Source of the DNA: HGM04593 sp045647745
GTDB taxonomy: Bacteria; Bacteroidota; Bacteroidia; Bacteroidales; Bacteroidaceae
Direction: 5' to 3'
Assembly (NCBI GenBank): GCA_045647745.1
Contig: JAZRMQ010000066.1
Span: 1-64,000, forward strand
Length of the DNA: 64,000 bases
Below are positions 26,502 to 35,162 of the stretch, in pieces. A program made the position numbers and the translations under genes. The notes beneath the pieces were generated by a model. It searched no databases. It was not told the DNA's origin and worked only from the letters and a program-made list of their open reading frames with translations. Within the stretch, counting starts at the first letter, position 1; each line of letters opens with the position of its first letter.

Positions 26502-27515
26502 TTAGTGCATTATACCGCGAATTTCATTGACGCGTTGCGCAACCTCGTCGAACTGCTCGGGTGTAAGTGACTGTGCGCCGTCGCATAAAGCACACACAGG
26601 GTCGTTGTGAACCTCGATGATAAGACCATCGGCACCGGCGGCTGTCGCAGCACAAGCCATCGGACGCACAAGGCGCGACACGCCTGTTGCGTGACTGGGG
26701 TCGACAACAATTGGCAGATGAGTGAGCTCTTTGAGCACCGGAACTGCTGCAAGGTCGAGCACGTTACGAGTGTAATTGTCGTAACTGCGTATACCGCGTT
26801 CGCAAAGAATAACCTGCTCGTTTCCCTCGGACATAATATACTCGGCACTCATCAGCAACTCTTTGAGTGTTGCCGACATTCCGCGCTTGAGAAGAATAGG
26901 CTTGTTGCAACGGCCAAGCTCTTTCAAAAGTTCAAAGTTCTGCATATTGCGTGCTCCAACCTGAATAATATCCACGTCGGCAAAGAGGTCGAGGTGTGAT
27001 GCGCTCATAATCTCGGTTACGATGGGGAGGCCTGTTGCCTCACGCGCCTTGAGCAACAACTGCAGTCCCTCGGCACGCAAGCCCTGAAAATCATAGGGAG
27101 AAGTGCGGGGCTTGAATGCTCCACCGCGAAGAATGTTTGCACCCGAGGCCTTTACGGCACGTGCCACAGTCAATATCTGCTCCTCGCTCTCAACAGAACA
27201 AGGGCCGGCCATAATAGCAAAATTACCGCCACCAATCTTCACCTGATTTTCGCCACTGCCGGCAACAACCACAGTATCCTCGGGGTGAAAACTGCGATTA
27301 GCACTCTTGAATGGGTCGGTGATGCGTGTCACGCGGTCAATAATCTCAAGGCCTGCAAGCAGGTCAATATCTATTTTACGAGTATCGCCAATGAGGCCAA
27401 GCACTGTCTGCATTTCACCCTCGGAAACGTGGACTCTCACATTCTGCGACTCAAGCCAGTGGATAAGATTATCGCGTTGAGCCTTTGTCACTCCATTTTT
27501 TAATACAGCTATCAT
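26502..27515 (-). CDS. aroF: 3-deoxy-7-phosphoheptulonate (DAHP) synthase, type I-beta with N-terminal ferredoxin-like domain
   Basis: A 337-residue enzyme for the first step of aromatic synthesis (PEP + erythrose-4-phosphate). Residues about 1-70 form the ferredoxin-like regulatory domain known from Thermotoga DAHP synthase, where Phe/Tyr bind, ending in SFHPEDTVV. The barrel has AGPCSVES, RGGAFKPRTSPYDFQG, IQVGARNMQNF, LLKRGMSAT, LCERGIR and VDPSHATG. The usual Bacteroides form is instead fused to chorismate mutase and lacks this regulatory domain. It is the first gene of the aromatic operon. Confidence 0.95.
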   Translation of the reverse strand: MIAVLKNGVTKAQRDNLIHWLESQNVRVHVSEGEMQTVLGLIGDTRKIDIDLLAGLEIIDRVTRITDPFKSANRSFHPEDTVVVAGSGENQVKIGGGNFAIMAGPCSVESEEQILTVARAVKASGANILRGGAFKPRTSPYDFQGLRAEGLQLLLKAREATGLPIVTEIMSASHLDLFADVDIIQVGARNMQNFELLKELGRCNKPILLKRGMSATLKELLMSAEYIMSEGNEQVILCERGIRSYDNYTRNVLDLAAVPVLKELTHLPIVVDPSHATGVSRLVRPMACAATAAGADGLIIEVHNDPVCALCDGAQSLTPEQFDEVAQRVNEIRGIMH

Positions 27516-27559
27516 AGTTTTTGATTTATCTTAATTATATTTTAATATTAGGAGAAATG

Positions 27560-27567
27560 CAAATTTA
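27560..27567 (-). promoter_or_regulatory. Possible -7 box of the aromatic operon
   Basis: Minus-strand TAAATTTG fits the TAnnTTTG consensus and lies 44 bases upstream of the aroF start. I see no matching -33 box at the usual distance and no convincing Phe/Tyr leader peptide or attenuator in the 219-base gap. Confidence 0.4.
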
Positions 27568-27685
27568 CAAATAAACTTCAATTATCCTATCTTTTGAACG
27601 AAAATGCTGCCTTTTGCCGATTATTTTTGTCATTTTTACGACAAACGAAGGTTTTTGAGTGTTTTTTGTAACCAAACAACAAAAA

Positions 27686-27716
27686 AAGGCCGGGGTGCAT
27701 TTTGCGCCCCGGCCTT
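27686..27716 (-). terminator. Rho-independent terminator after the GH109-type gene
   Basis: A perfect 10-bp stem, AAGGCCGGGG with CCCCGGCCTT, has an 11-base loop and lies 18 bases past the stop of the minus-strand gene. TTTTTTTGTTGTTT runs into and beyond the stem on that strand. It separates this gene from the aromatic operon. Confidence 0.93.
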
Positions 27717-27734
27717 GTATAGCAAAAAGTTTTT

Positions 27735-29408
27735 TTACTTCTTAAGAGCCTTCTTTACCTCTTTTGCAATTGCTTTGTCGGCAGCAGCCTTTGCAGCGTC
27801 GAGCTTCTTCTGAGCCTTAGCCTCAGCCTTTGCATTGCCGGCAGCCTTTGCAGCCTTAACAGCATCGTAGAGAGCCCAAAGGTTCTTCTGTGCTGTCACC
27901 TTTTTCTGTGCTGCGCTATAAGCCTCTGCCTCAGCCTCAACTGCAGCTTCAGCCTCGGGAGCAGCATATGCGTGGTTGTAACCCTCAACCTCGTCCCAGT
28001 GGCCACGTGTGAAATCGGGGAATGTAACAGCTGCGCAGTTGTTGTCCATTGACAATGTACCAAGCTCTGCCAAGCAGCACCATTCTGCCATATCATAAAC
28101 GTCCATATCGAGTGGGAGACCATTCTGCAAGCAGTAAACAAGACGTGAGTCCATCACAAAGTCCATACCGCCGTGACCAAGGTCGCGACCCTTCTCAACA
28201 TACTTCTTAAGGATTGGGTGGTGATATTTTTCCATCAAGGCATTCTTCTGCTCTGCGTTCATAAAGCCGTGAGCATTGAGGTTGTCAACTTGTGGAGCAC
28301 CTGTACCCTTAAGAGCCTCGCCTGAAAGTGCGAACTCAGGTGTTGGATACTTTGTAGCATAGCCCTTTGTACCGGTAAGCTTGAACAAGCGGTTGTAGGG
28401 CTGTGGAGTCATTACGTTGTGCTGAATTTCAACAACCTTACCCTTTGCTGTACGCATAAGTGTTGTTGTGTGGTCACCGTTGCGGAACTCGCCACACTCC
28501 TTGCCAGTCTTCTCCTTTACAAGTTCCTTGCCAAAGAATGGATCGGTATCCATTGCTACAAGTGTTGTAAAGCGGTCGCCACGGTGAATGTCCATACACT
28601 GAGCAACGGGGCCAAGGCCGTGAGTAGCGTAGAGGTCGCCACGGTTCTCCTTGTTGTATTTCAAACGCCAGTGGAGGTTGTCAACGTCGTTGTCGGCTGG
28701 ATCCTTCCAATAAGCATCCCAGAACCACTCAAGGCTGTGGATATAAGCACCCTCAGCGCGGATAATCTCACCGAACACGCCATCCTGAGCCATTGCAAGA
28801 GCGTTCATCTCATAGTCGTCGTAGCAGCAGTTCTCAAGGATAAAGCAGTGAAGACGTGTCTGCTCAGAGAGGTTGATAAGGCTCCAGCACTGCTCGAGGT
28901 TCATAGCCGAAGGCACCTCGATTGCTGCGTGCTTGCCGTTCTCCATAGCATATTTTGCGATAGGATAGTGGTGATTCCAATCGGCTGCAATGTAAACGAG
29001 GTCTACATCTGGGCGCTCGCAAAGTGCTTTGTAACCATCAGCACCATAATAAATGTCAGCCGGCATCAAGCCCTGCTCACGCAAGAATTTATTGCACTCC
29101 TCGGCACGCTCATACTCATAGTCGCAAAGAGCAACAATCTCAACACCGGGGATACGGCAGAAACGAATAACTGCACCATCGCCACGCATACCAAGACCAA
29201 CAAACGCTACGCGAACTGTCTTGATTGGAGCAACAGCAAGATTAAGAACGTGCTCCTGACCTGCAGGACGCTCTGGAGTCTCAACTACGATAGTACCTTT
29301 GTCCCAATGCCATTTTGTAGAGGGAGAAAGAGACTGAGCCTGTGATGTTGTGCCGGCAAATGCCATTACAGCAACAAGGGCTGCACCTAAAAATTTCTTC
29401 AAATTCAT
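27735..29408 (-). CDS. Gfo/Idh/MocA protein of GH109 type (alpha-N-acetylgalactosaminidase-like) with Ala/Lys-rich tail
   Basis: A 557-residue exported protein. A signal peptide covers about 1-24, and a Rossmann NAD-binding domain starts near residue 66 (VAFVGLGMRGDGAV). The sugar-oxidoreductase domain has GH109 hallmarks: NHHYPIAKYAMENGKHA, EVPSAMNLEQCW, ENCCYDDYEMNAL and GHGGMDFVMD. GH109 enzymes use bound NAD+ to cleave alpha-GalNAc, for example from blood group A or mucin. Oddly, the last 75 residues (about 483-557) are a low-complexity, Ala/Lys/Glu-rich, coiled-coil-like extension with KAAKAAGNAKAEAK, absent from typical members of about 440-470 residues. Substrate is inferred from the family only. 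Confidence 0.85.
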   Translation of the reverse strand: MNLKKFLGAALVAVMAFAGTTSQAQSLSPSTKWHWDKGTIVVETPERPAGQEHVLNLAVAPIKTVRVAFVGLGMRGDGAVIRFCRIPGVEIVALCDYEYERAEECNKFLREQGLMPADIYYGADGYKALCERPDVDLVYIAADWNHHYPIAKYAMENGKHAAIEVPSAMNLEQCWSLINLSEQTRLHCFILENCCYDDYEMNALAMAQDGVFGEIIRAEGAYIHSLEWFWDAYWKDPADNDVDNLHWRLKYNKENRGDLYATHGLGPVAQCMDIHRGDRFTTLVAMDTDPFFGKELVKEKTGKECGEFRNGDHTTTLMRTAKGKVVEIQHNVMTPQPYNRLFKLTGTKGYATKYPTPEFALSGEALKGTGAPQVDNLNAHGFMNAEQKNALMEKYHHPILKKYVEKGRDLGHGGMDFVMDSRLVYCLQNGLPLDMDVYDMAEWCCLAELGTLSMDNNCAAVTFPDFTRGHWDEVEGYNHAYAAPEAEAAVEAEAEAYSAAQKKVTAQKNLWALYDAVKAAKAAGNAKAEAKAQKKLDAAKAAADKAIAKEVKKALKK

Positions 29409-29507
29409 ATTACAGTGTGTTTAAAAGTATTGATTTATGTTTTATCACCAAAGTTTGCGAGCGCTGCAACACAATTCTAAGCAATCGTCACAGACACAAC
29501 ACGTCAA

Positions 29508-29538
29508 CAAAGATAGAGATAAAAACATTATTTCGCAA
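29508..29538 (-). promoter_or_regulatory. Promoter of the GH109-type gene
   Basis: Minus strand: TTG at 29538-29536, a 20-base spacer, then TATCTTTG at 29515-29508. This matches the Bacteroidales -33/-7 layout and leaves a 5' leader of about 95 bases before the start codon at 29408. Confidence 0.6.
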
Positions 29539-29600
29539 TTATTGTATGTTTTTTTTAGAATTTAAATGTTTTTCGCCCAGCAAAGAGCAGAAGTACCATC

Positions 29601-30893
29601 TTATTCCAGCGTAGAAAAATCAATCTCGGGAGCTTCTGTCACATTGCCTCCACGCTCAAATCTTGTGCCGGAGGTCATATATTCATCGAAGAACCCACCC
29701 ATTGTGAGGTAAAAATCTTCGCCGGCCACCCCACCATTATAATCGAGGCGTTTTTTATGATATCCGGTTGCATCACAGGTGAAGCGTCCTTGTGTCACAG
29801 GTATCCAACGTCCATCGGCTGTGCGCGCCCACTGATTGCAATAGTAGGCCTTGCGATTGACATAGCCCATCACAGGATTAAAATTCTCCAAGAAAGAGTG
29901 TGCATTGGTGTACCAAGTGGAAATTTTGGGACGACGGAAAGAGGCTACAAGCACCCACTCGCCCTTTGTGTTATCAAAGAAGTAGGCAGTATAAACTGTG
30001 CTGCCATTGCCATCGGGCTTTACTCCCATAAGGAAACGGCAACGTTCACCGGCTTTCCAATCATAGTGCATAAAGCTCTGTCCGCCTGAGCCCTCGTTAC
30101 CAAAATCCTGAACAGTGACATTTTCACCCTTCTTCAGGAGCACAACGCGCAAAGAATCGGGAATTTCGGCTGCATTATCGGTCTCATAAGGGCTCCACAC
30201 CGAGAAGAGCACTCTTCTTTTGTGAGGGCTGTTGTTCTGCATTCCAAAATAGCCTTCTCCAAAGCCACAGGCCATATAATAACTGCTTGGGATATCACCC
30301 TCCTCGGGCACAACAACCTCGTTGTAGAACCACTCTACATTTTCACGAGGAAGAGCATAGCCCATATGAACCGATGGGCCACGACGACCAAAATGAGAGC
30401 TAAACTCAGGGTCGACACAAACAACGGGTGCAACATCACCACCAACAAAAACAGCCGCAACATTACCAAAATCTTCACCCTTCTTTATTTTCACGCCACG
30501 AATATCCACTTTGATGTATCCGGGAGTCTTGACCTTGAATTTGCCAACCTCTACGCGAGCTAAAGTATCGCTATCGAGCTTTATTTTTTTCTTTTTACCC
30601 AAGAGAGAAACCTCAATCTGCGAGTGTCCTTTTGCTTGAAGGGCAATATTCATCTTGCCAATCGTTTCTGTTCTAAAATAGTAACTCACAACTGTTTCAG
30701 CGCTGTTCCAATTGCGCAGCGTACAGTGATATTCATCTATAAAAGCTGCTTTTTGTCCATCATTGACATTCTCGGGAGCGGCTGTTATATACGCATTACC
30801 CGACAAAGCAACATAGCTCTCACTCTGTGCCACCGATGGCAAAACCGGCAGCAACACAGCCGCCAACATCAACCAAAAAATTCTCTTTTTCAT
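29601..30893 (-). CDS. Secreted DUF3472 (with DUF5077-like N-terminus) protein
   Basis: A 430-residue protein with a signal peptide (MKKRIFWLMLAAVLL, cleaved after about 22). The N-terminal beta domain (about 25-150) contains SGNAYITAAPENV, as in DUF5077. The larger C-terminal beta-rich region (about 165-430) has the DUF3472 pattern FNPVMGYVNRKAYYCNQW and SGTRFERGG. Such proteins are common in gut Bacteroidales and often lie near glycan genes. Their biochemical role is not established, though a carbohydrate-binding or lyase-like function has been suspected. ATG 30893 is chosen because it opens the signal peptide. Confidence 0.8.
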   Translation of the reverse strand: MKKRIFWLMLAAVLLPVLPSVAQSESYVALSGNAYITAAPENVNDGQKAAFIDEYHCTLRNWNSAETVVSYYFRTETIGKMNIALQAKGHSQIEVSLLGKKKKIKLDSDTLARVEVGKFKVKTPGYIKVDIRGVKIKKGEDFGNVAAVFVGGDVAPVVCVDPEFSSHFGRRGPSVHMGYALPRENVEWFYNEVVVPEEGDIPSSYYMACGFGEGYFGMQNNSPHKRRVLFSVWSPYETDNAAEIPDSLRVVLLKKGENVTVQDFGNEGSGGQSFMHYDWKAGERCRFLMGVKPDGNGSTVYTAYFFDNTKGEWVLVASFRRPKISTWYTNAHSFLENFNPVMGYVNRKAYYCNQWARTADGRWIPVTQGRFTCDATGYHKKRLDYNGGVAGEDFYLTMGGFFDEYMTSGTRFERGGNVTEAPEIDFSTLE

Positions 30894-30936
30894 TAAATTG
30901 TCAGTTGTTAAAGGATTATTTAAAAACGTTATTCTA

Positions 30937-31581
30937 TCATTCAACTTTGCTATCCCCCACCCATTTGCCATAATAAACGTGGTGGTCGGGTTTCACTAAC
31001 ATTCCATAGCCGTCGCGGTAGCCACCACGATAGAAGCCATACCAAAAATCGCCATTAGCCCATTGATAAACACCATAGCCGTCGCGACGTCCATTATAAA
31101 ACTCGCCAAAATAGATATCACCATTTTTGTAAGTCTCTTTTTTGAATGTATATGGCGACTGCTTTCCATCGGACGAAGCGGCAAGCGGATATTCAAGCGG
31201 GACGTCTCCCTCTTTCGTGTGAAGGCGCATTATCTCGCCTGTTGCGAGGTCGTAAATAACATAATGTTCGTCACTGCCGACTCTAACCACAGCATTATTA
31301 ATGAGCAGCCCAAAAAGGAGTTTGCCGTTGCGATACTGTCCATAGGATTCTATGCCCGACGCAGAGCGAAAAAATCCCCAGCCATAGAATTTGTGGTCGA
31401 TTAACGTACCAACATACTCTCCGGCAGCATTTGAGATGTAGCTAATCTGCGACTCATTCCTTACATAATCGCAAAAGACTGATTGCAACGGGTCGCACAT
31501 CTCTTCATAAAGTTTCACTCTCTCTTGCGCCGCAACCGGCAGAACAAGGAGGAGCAAAAGGGTCAAAAGGCTATTCTTCAT
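30937..31581 (-). CDS. Exported MORN-repeat protein
   Basis: A 214-residue protein with a signal peptide (about 1-19, ending LPVAAQ) and MORN-type repeats: GEYVGTLIDHKFYGWGFF, GEFYNGRRDGYGVY, GDFWYGFYRGGYRDGYGML and YYGKWVGD. MORN repeats form extended beta-hairpin arrays that bind proteins or membranes. No catalytic domain is visible. The start codon lies 11 bases inside the end of nadD, so the two are probably translationally coupled, although no functional link between them is known. Confidence 0.8.
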   Translation of the reverse strand: MKNSLLTLLLLLVLPVAAQERVKLYEEMCDPLQSVFCDYVRNESQISYISNAAGEYVGTLIDHKFYGWGFFRSASGIESYGQYRNGKLLFGLLINNAVVRVGSDEHYVIYDLATGEIMRLHTKEGDVPLEYPLAASSDGKQSPYTFKKETYKNGDIYFGEFYNGRRDGYGVYQWANGDFWYGFYRGGYRDGYGMLVKPDHHVYYGKWVGDSKVE

Positions 31582-32155
31582 TAGTGTACATTTTTTTCTC
31601 TTTAATAAACTCGGCCACAGCCGATGGCACAAGATGTGTTGCATCTTTGCCCATAGCAACAGCCGCACGTATCATTGTAGAGCTTACGTCATACAGCTTT
31701 GCCGGCAGCCACCGTACACCGGCAGGCAGTTGCGGCTCGTCTTCGTTACCACGAGGATAGACTATGATGCCGTAACGAGAAAGTATTTCATCGCCTTTAT
31801 ACCAACGGTCAAACTTTTCCCAATTATCAGCACCTATAAGCAGAGAGAACACCTTTTCGGGGTGTGCCTCGGCAAGTGCAGTGAGGGTATTCAGTGTGTA
31901 AGAGGGACGAGGAAGGGCAAATTCAAAGTCGCAAGCCCTCATTCCGGGCTTACCTTCAACAGCCAGTTGCACCATCTGCAAGCGCAGGCGCTCATCGCTC
32001 AAAGCACAGCCCTGTTTGTGCGGATTTTGAGGAGTCACCATAAACCACACCTCATCGACGAATCCACGCGAAAGCACCTCGCCGGCAAGAGCAAGGTGCC
32101 CATTATGAATGGGGTCGAAACTACCGCCAAAAACCGCAACCCTAGTTTTATTCAT
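31571..32155 (-). CDS. nadD: Nicotinate-nucleotide adenylyltransferase
   Basis: A 194-residue enzyme adenylating nicotinate mononucleotide in NAD synthesis. The nucleotidyltransferase motif GGSFDPIHNGHLALA is near the N-terminus and the family motif SSTMIRAAVAMG near the C-terminus. The ATG at 32155 puts the first strand (TRVAVFGGSF) immediately after the start and overlaps the gmk end by 8 bases. Confidence 0.95.
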   Translation of the reverse strand: MNKTRVAVFGGSFDPIHNGHLALAGEVLSRGFVDEVWFMVTPQNPHKQGCALSDERLRLQMVQLAVEGKPGMRACDFEFALPRPSYTLNTLTALAEAHPEKVFSLLIGADNWEKFDRWYKGDEILSRYGIIVYPRGNEDEPQLPAGVRWLPAKLYDVSSTMIRAAVAMGKDATHLVPSAVAEFIKEKKMYTNEE

Positions 32156-32714
32156 TAAGAAATTTCTCAACAACAGCCATTAAATCCTGCTTTGCCTTGT
32201 CAAGGTCGTCGTTAACAATCACCCTGTCGGCAAATTTAGCAAACGTCATCTCATACTCGGCCTTGCTGACACGCTTTTCTATCTCGTCCAAAGAGGTGTC
32301 ACCACGACCAATCAGGCGCTCGCGCAATATATCAATAGAGGGGGCTTGAACAAAGATGAACAGTGCACGCTCGCCATAGTAGCGTTTGAGGCTGCAACCA
32401 CCCTTTACATCAACGTCGAAAAGGATATTTTGCACCTCCAGCTGTTGCTCTACTTGCGATTTTAGCGTTCCATAGAAGCGACCGGGGTAGACCTCTTCAT
32501 ACTCCACAAACTCATCGGCGGCAATGCGCGCGCGGAATTCATCGGCAGTAAAAAAGTAGTAGTCGACACCGTGTTTCTCTTCACCTCGCGGAGGGCGGCT
32601 GGTTGCCGACACCGAAAAGCCGAAAGAGGCATCCTGTTTCATCAAAAAATGCACCAGAGTCGACTTACCCGAACCCGACGGCGCTGAAAAAATTACGACT
32701 TTGCCCTTTTTCAT
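32148..32714 (-). CDS. gmk: Guanylate kinase
   Basis: A 188-residue enzyme phosphorylating GMP to GDP. Visible motifs: P-loop FSAPSGSGKSTLV at 9-21, the GMP-binding region SATSRPPRGEEKHGVDYYF, FVEYEEVYPGRFYGT, and the lid region. It lies 6 bases after yicC and overlaps nadD. Confidence 0.96.
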   Translation of the reverse strand: MKKGKVVIFSAPSGSGKSTLVHFLMKQDASFGFSVSATSRPPRGEEKHGVDYYFFTADEFRARIAADEFVEYEEVYPGRFYGTLKSQVEQQLEVQNILFDVDVKGGCSLKRYYGERALFIFVQAPSIDILRERLIGRGDTSLDEIEKRVSKAEYEMTFAKFADRVIVNDDLDKAKQDLMAVVEKFLNE

Positions 32715-32720
32715 ATTTTT

Positions 32721-33596
32721 TTACATTACATTCAACACCTGCTCTTTTATCTGCTCCAATTCATCTTTCATTCGCACAACAATTTTCTGCATCTCGGCGT
32801 GGTTGCTTTTGCTGCCAAGAGTGTTTATCTCGCGCCCCATCTCTTGTGCAATAAAGCCAAGTTTTTTGCCTTGTCCCTGCCCATCGTTCATTGTCTCAAG
32901 GAAGTATTGCAAGTGGTTGGCCAGACGCTGTTTTTCCTCGTTTACATCGAGCTTTTCAATGTAGAAAATAAGTTCTTGCTCCAAGCGGTTGCGATCGTAA
33001 TCAACGCCTGCGAATTTAACAAGCGACTCCTCGATGCGGGCACGAATTTTCTCGACGCGTTCCTTCTCAAACGGCTCAATCGAAGCCAACAACTGCGAGA
33101 TATTGGATATTTTGCTTTGGAATTTGCAGGCCAATGCCTCGCCCTCCTGTCTACGGAACGCCACCAAATCGGATAATGCAGCCTTTACGCCCTCGAGCAC
33201 AACAGCCCATTCCTCGTCGGTAACCTCATACACCTCTTTACGAGCAATAACCTCGGGCATTCTCAAAAGCACCTCAAAAAGATTTTCGGGCAACGCAACG
33301 CCGCTATTCTTGGAAATCTCGGTCATCTGCTCGAGATAGACCTGCATCACTGCGCTATTGATTGATGGTGTATCAGCCTTTTCGCCCTGCTCGACCCACA
33401 GCGAAAAATCAACTTTTCCACGCTCGAGCACATTTGTCAGCAGTGTGCGAATTTCCATCTCACGGCCTTTAAACTGAGGGGCAATGCGCGTTGATAAATC
33501 CATCGCCTTGCCATTAAGAGAGCGAACCTCGACACAAATTTTCTTATCTTGAAAGGTGGTTACAGACTTACCGTAACCGGTCATTGAATATATCAT
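32721..33596 (-). CDS. YicC family endoribonuclease
   Basis: A 291-residue protein of the YicC/YloC family, recently shown in E. coli and Bacillus to be an endoribonuclease acting on RNA including small RNA. The N-terminal motif is MIYSMTGYGKS, then VEVRSLNGKAMDLSTRI. The C-terminal DUF1732 block has EKQRLANHLQYF, KLGFIAQEMGREINTLGSKSN and VRMKDELEQIKEQVLNV, the usual ending. The ATG at 33596 is the family start. It leads the yicC-gmk-nadD operon, an order typical of Bacteroidales, divergent from tsaB. Confidence 0.93.
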   Translation of the reverse strand: MIYSMTGYGKSVTTFQDKKICVEVRSLNGKAMDLSTRIAPQFKGREMEIRTLLTNVLERGKVDFSLWVEQGEKADTPSINSAVMQVYLEQMTEISKNSGVALPENLFEVLLRMPEVIARKEVYEVTDEEWAVVLEGVKAALSDLVAFRRQEGEALACKFQSKISNISQLLASIEPFEKERVEKIRARIEESLVKFAGVDYDRNRLEQELIFYIEKLDVNEEKQRLANHLQYFLETMNDGQGQGKKLGFIAQEMGREINTLGSKSNHAEMQKIVVRMKDELEQIKEQVLNVM

Positions 33597-33769
33597 AAAT
33601 TCTCCATTATTGCGACGATGGCACACGCCACGCGTCATTAAACAGTTTCTAATTGGGCAAATTTAGTTAATTATTCGGAATACAGCACTCTCAAAAGAGG
33701 TTTTTTACTCCGCGAATGTAAAACTTACTTAAAATCTATTATTTATTAGTTACTCTAACAATTAATTTG

Positions 33770-33777
33770 TATTTTTG
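33770..33777 (+). promoter_or_regulatory. Likely -7 box of the tsaB operon
   Basis: TATTTTTG matches TAnnTTTG and lies 43 bases before the first start codon. A small hairpin (ACCGCA with TGCGGT, 33794-33807) follows in the leader. The -33 region shows only TTAG near 33747. Confidence 0.45.
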
Positions 33778-33819
33778 CATTTAATTACCTGAGACCGCAC
33801 TTGCGGTGGATACAAAAAA

Positions 33820-34533
33820 ATGAAAAATATGACAACAATAATATTACACATTGAAGCCTCTACGAGCGTCTGCTCGGTTGCGCTAAGCCAAGATGGGCAC
33901 GTATTCTTTGAGAGAGTAAACCGAGAGGAGATGTCCCACGCAAAGGTTCTTGCACCATTTGTTGAGGAAGCGCTGCAGACTGCCGACGAGCAAGGAGCAA
34001 AGATAAACGCCGTTGCCCTGAGCTGCGGTCCGGGCTCATACACCAGCCTGCGCATAGCATCATCAACAGCAAAGGGCGTGTGCTACGGCCGCAACATTCC
34101 ACTCATTGCAATACCCACAACGGCGGTAATGAGTGTGCCGGTGCTGTTCCGTGACGATATTGACGAGAATGCGCTGCTCTGCCCAATGATTGACGCGCGC
34201 CGCAACGAGGTGTATGCGACAATTTACGACCGGGCACTCGGTGTGGTAAAGCCAACACACGCCGAGGTTGTTACAGAAGAGAGCTACAAAGAGCTGCTCG
34301 ACAAGCAGCCCATCTACTTCTTTGGCAATGGCGCCGAGAAATGCAGCAAAATAATCAATCACCCCAATGCTCATTTCCTCACAGGGCACCGTGACCCATT
34401 GGCAAAGAATATGATGCCGCTCGCCGAGAGAGCTTGGTTCGACGAAAAATTTGAGGATATAGCCTATTTCGAGCCCTTTTATCTAAAAAATTTTATCGCA
34501 ACAAAACCCAAAGAACTTTTGAAAAACAGTTAA
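33820..34533 (+). CDS. tsaB: tRNA threonylcarbamoyladenosine biosynthesis protein TsaB
   Basis: A 237-residue protein of the TsaB (YeaZ) family, the non-catalytic partner of TsaD in making the universal t6A37 tRNA modification. The N-terminal ASKHA-type strand IILHIEASTSVCSVALS and the motifs SCGPGSYTSLRIASSTAKG and DARRNEVYATIYD are clear. The start could be ATG 33820 or the ATG three codons later at 33829, which would place the first strand closer to the N-terminus. It is the first gene of a long plus-strand unit. Confidence 0.93.
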   Translation: MKNMTTIILHIEASTSVCSVALSQDGHVFFERVNREEMSHAKVLAPFVEEALQTADEQGAKINAVALSCGPGSYTSLRIASSTAKGVCYGRNIPLIAIPTTAVMSVPVLFRDDIDENALLCPMIDARRNEVYATIYDRALGVVKPTHAEVVTEESYKELLDKQPIYFFGNGAEKCSKIINHPNAHFLTGHRDPLAKNMMPLAERAWFDEKFEDIAYFEPFYLKNFIATKPKELLKNS

Positions 34534-34547
34534 TACCACATACCGCT

Positions 34548-35150
34548 ATGATGGAATACAATACCAAACAGAAAAAGCTTCCGTTGCCCGAATACGGACG
34601 CTCCGTACAAAAGATGGTAGACCACGCGCTAACCATTGAGAGCAGAGAGGAACGCCAAAGATGTGCCGAGACAATCGTACGCATTATGAAGAGTATGTTC
34701 CCCGACCTTCCCGACCAAGAGCGCAAGCTGTGGGACCATTTAGCGATAATGTCCGATTTTCAGCTCGATATAGACTACCCTTGCGAGGTTATAAAGCCCG
34801 AGGAGTTTCACGTTGCGCCACAGCGCATACCCTATCGCAACAGCGAGATAAAAAACAGGCACTATGGCCGCATTGTGGAAGAGATGATAGCTCACGCACT
34901 CACACTCGAGGAGGGCGAGGAGAAAGAGCGCTTTGTGGAGCTCATTCTCATACAGATGAAAAAGAACTATATTGCGTGGAACAAAGACGGCGTAGAGGAT
35001 AAAAAAATCATCGAGGACCTAAAATTCTACACAGACGGCGCCATCAACGTCGCCGACAAGGAGATAAGGATTAACCAGAACAACAATGCGCGCAACAATA
35101 ACAACAAGCGCAACAACAATAACAAAAAGAACTTCAAACGCAAATATTAA
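34548..35150 (+). CDS. DUF4290 protein
   Basis: A 200-residue cytosolic protein of the Bacteroidota-specific DUF4290 family, recognised by MEYNTKQKKLPLPEYGRSVQ and the repeated helical pattern MVDHALTIESREERQRCAE / MIAHALTLEEGEEKERFVE. The last 25 residues are a low-complexity Asn/Lys/Arg tail (NNNARNNNNKRNNNN), which is variable in the family and could bind nucleic acid. Function is unknown. It typically sits just before murA and rimM, as here. Confidence 0.88.
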   Translation: MMEYNTKQKKLPLPEYGRSVQKMVDHALTIESREERQRCAETIVRIMKSMFPDLPDQERKLWDHLAIMSDFQLDIDYPCEVIKPEEFHVAPQRIPYRNSEIKNRHYGRIVEEMIAHALTLEEGEEKERFVELILIQMKKNYIAWNKDGVEDKKIIEDLKFYTDGAINVADKEIRINQNNNARNNNNKRNNNNKKNFKRKY

Positions 35151-35162
35151 AACCGGGACACT

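Noticed and set aside
28419..29345. 308-codon open frame on the plus strand
   Set aside because: It lies antisense inside the GH109-type gene; its sequence is a Val/Leu/Cys/His-rich artefact of the opposite strand's codon use.
32142..32173. Longer nadD start six codons upstream at 32173
   Set aside because: NadD proteins begin directly before VAVFGGSFDP; the extra residues only come from the overlap with gmk.
33794..33807. Hairpin in the tsaB leader as a riboswitch
   Set aside because: Only a 6-bp stem with a 2-base loop, with no surrounding conserved structure that I recognise.
34548..35150. Asn/Lys tail of the DUF4290 protein as a novel prion-like element
   Set aside because: Short low-complexity tails are normal and variable at the end of this family.
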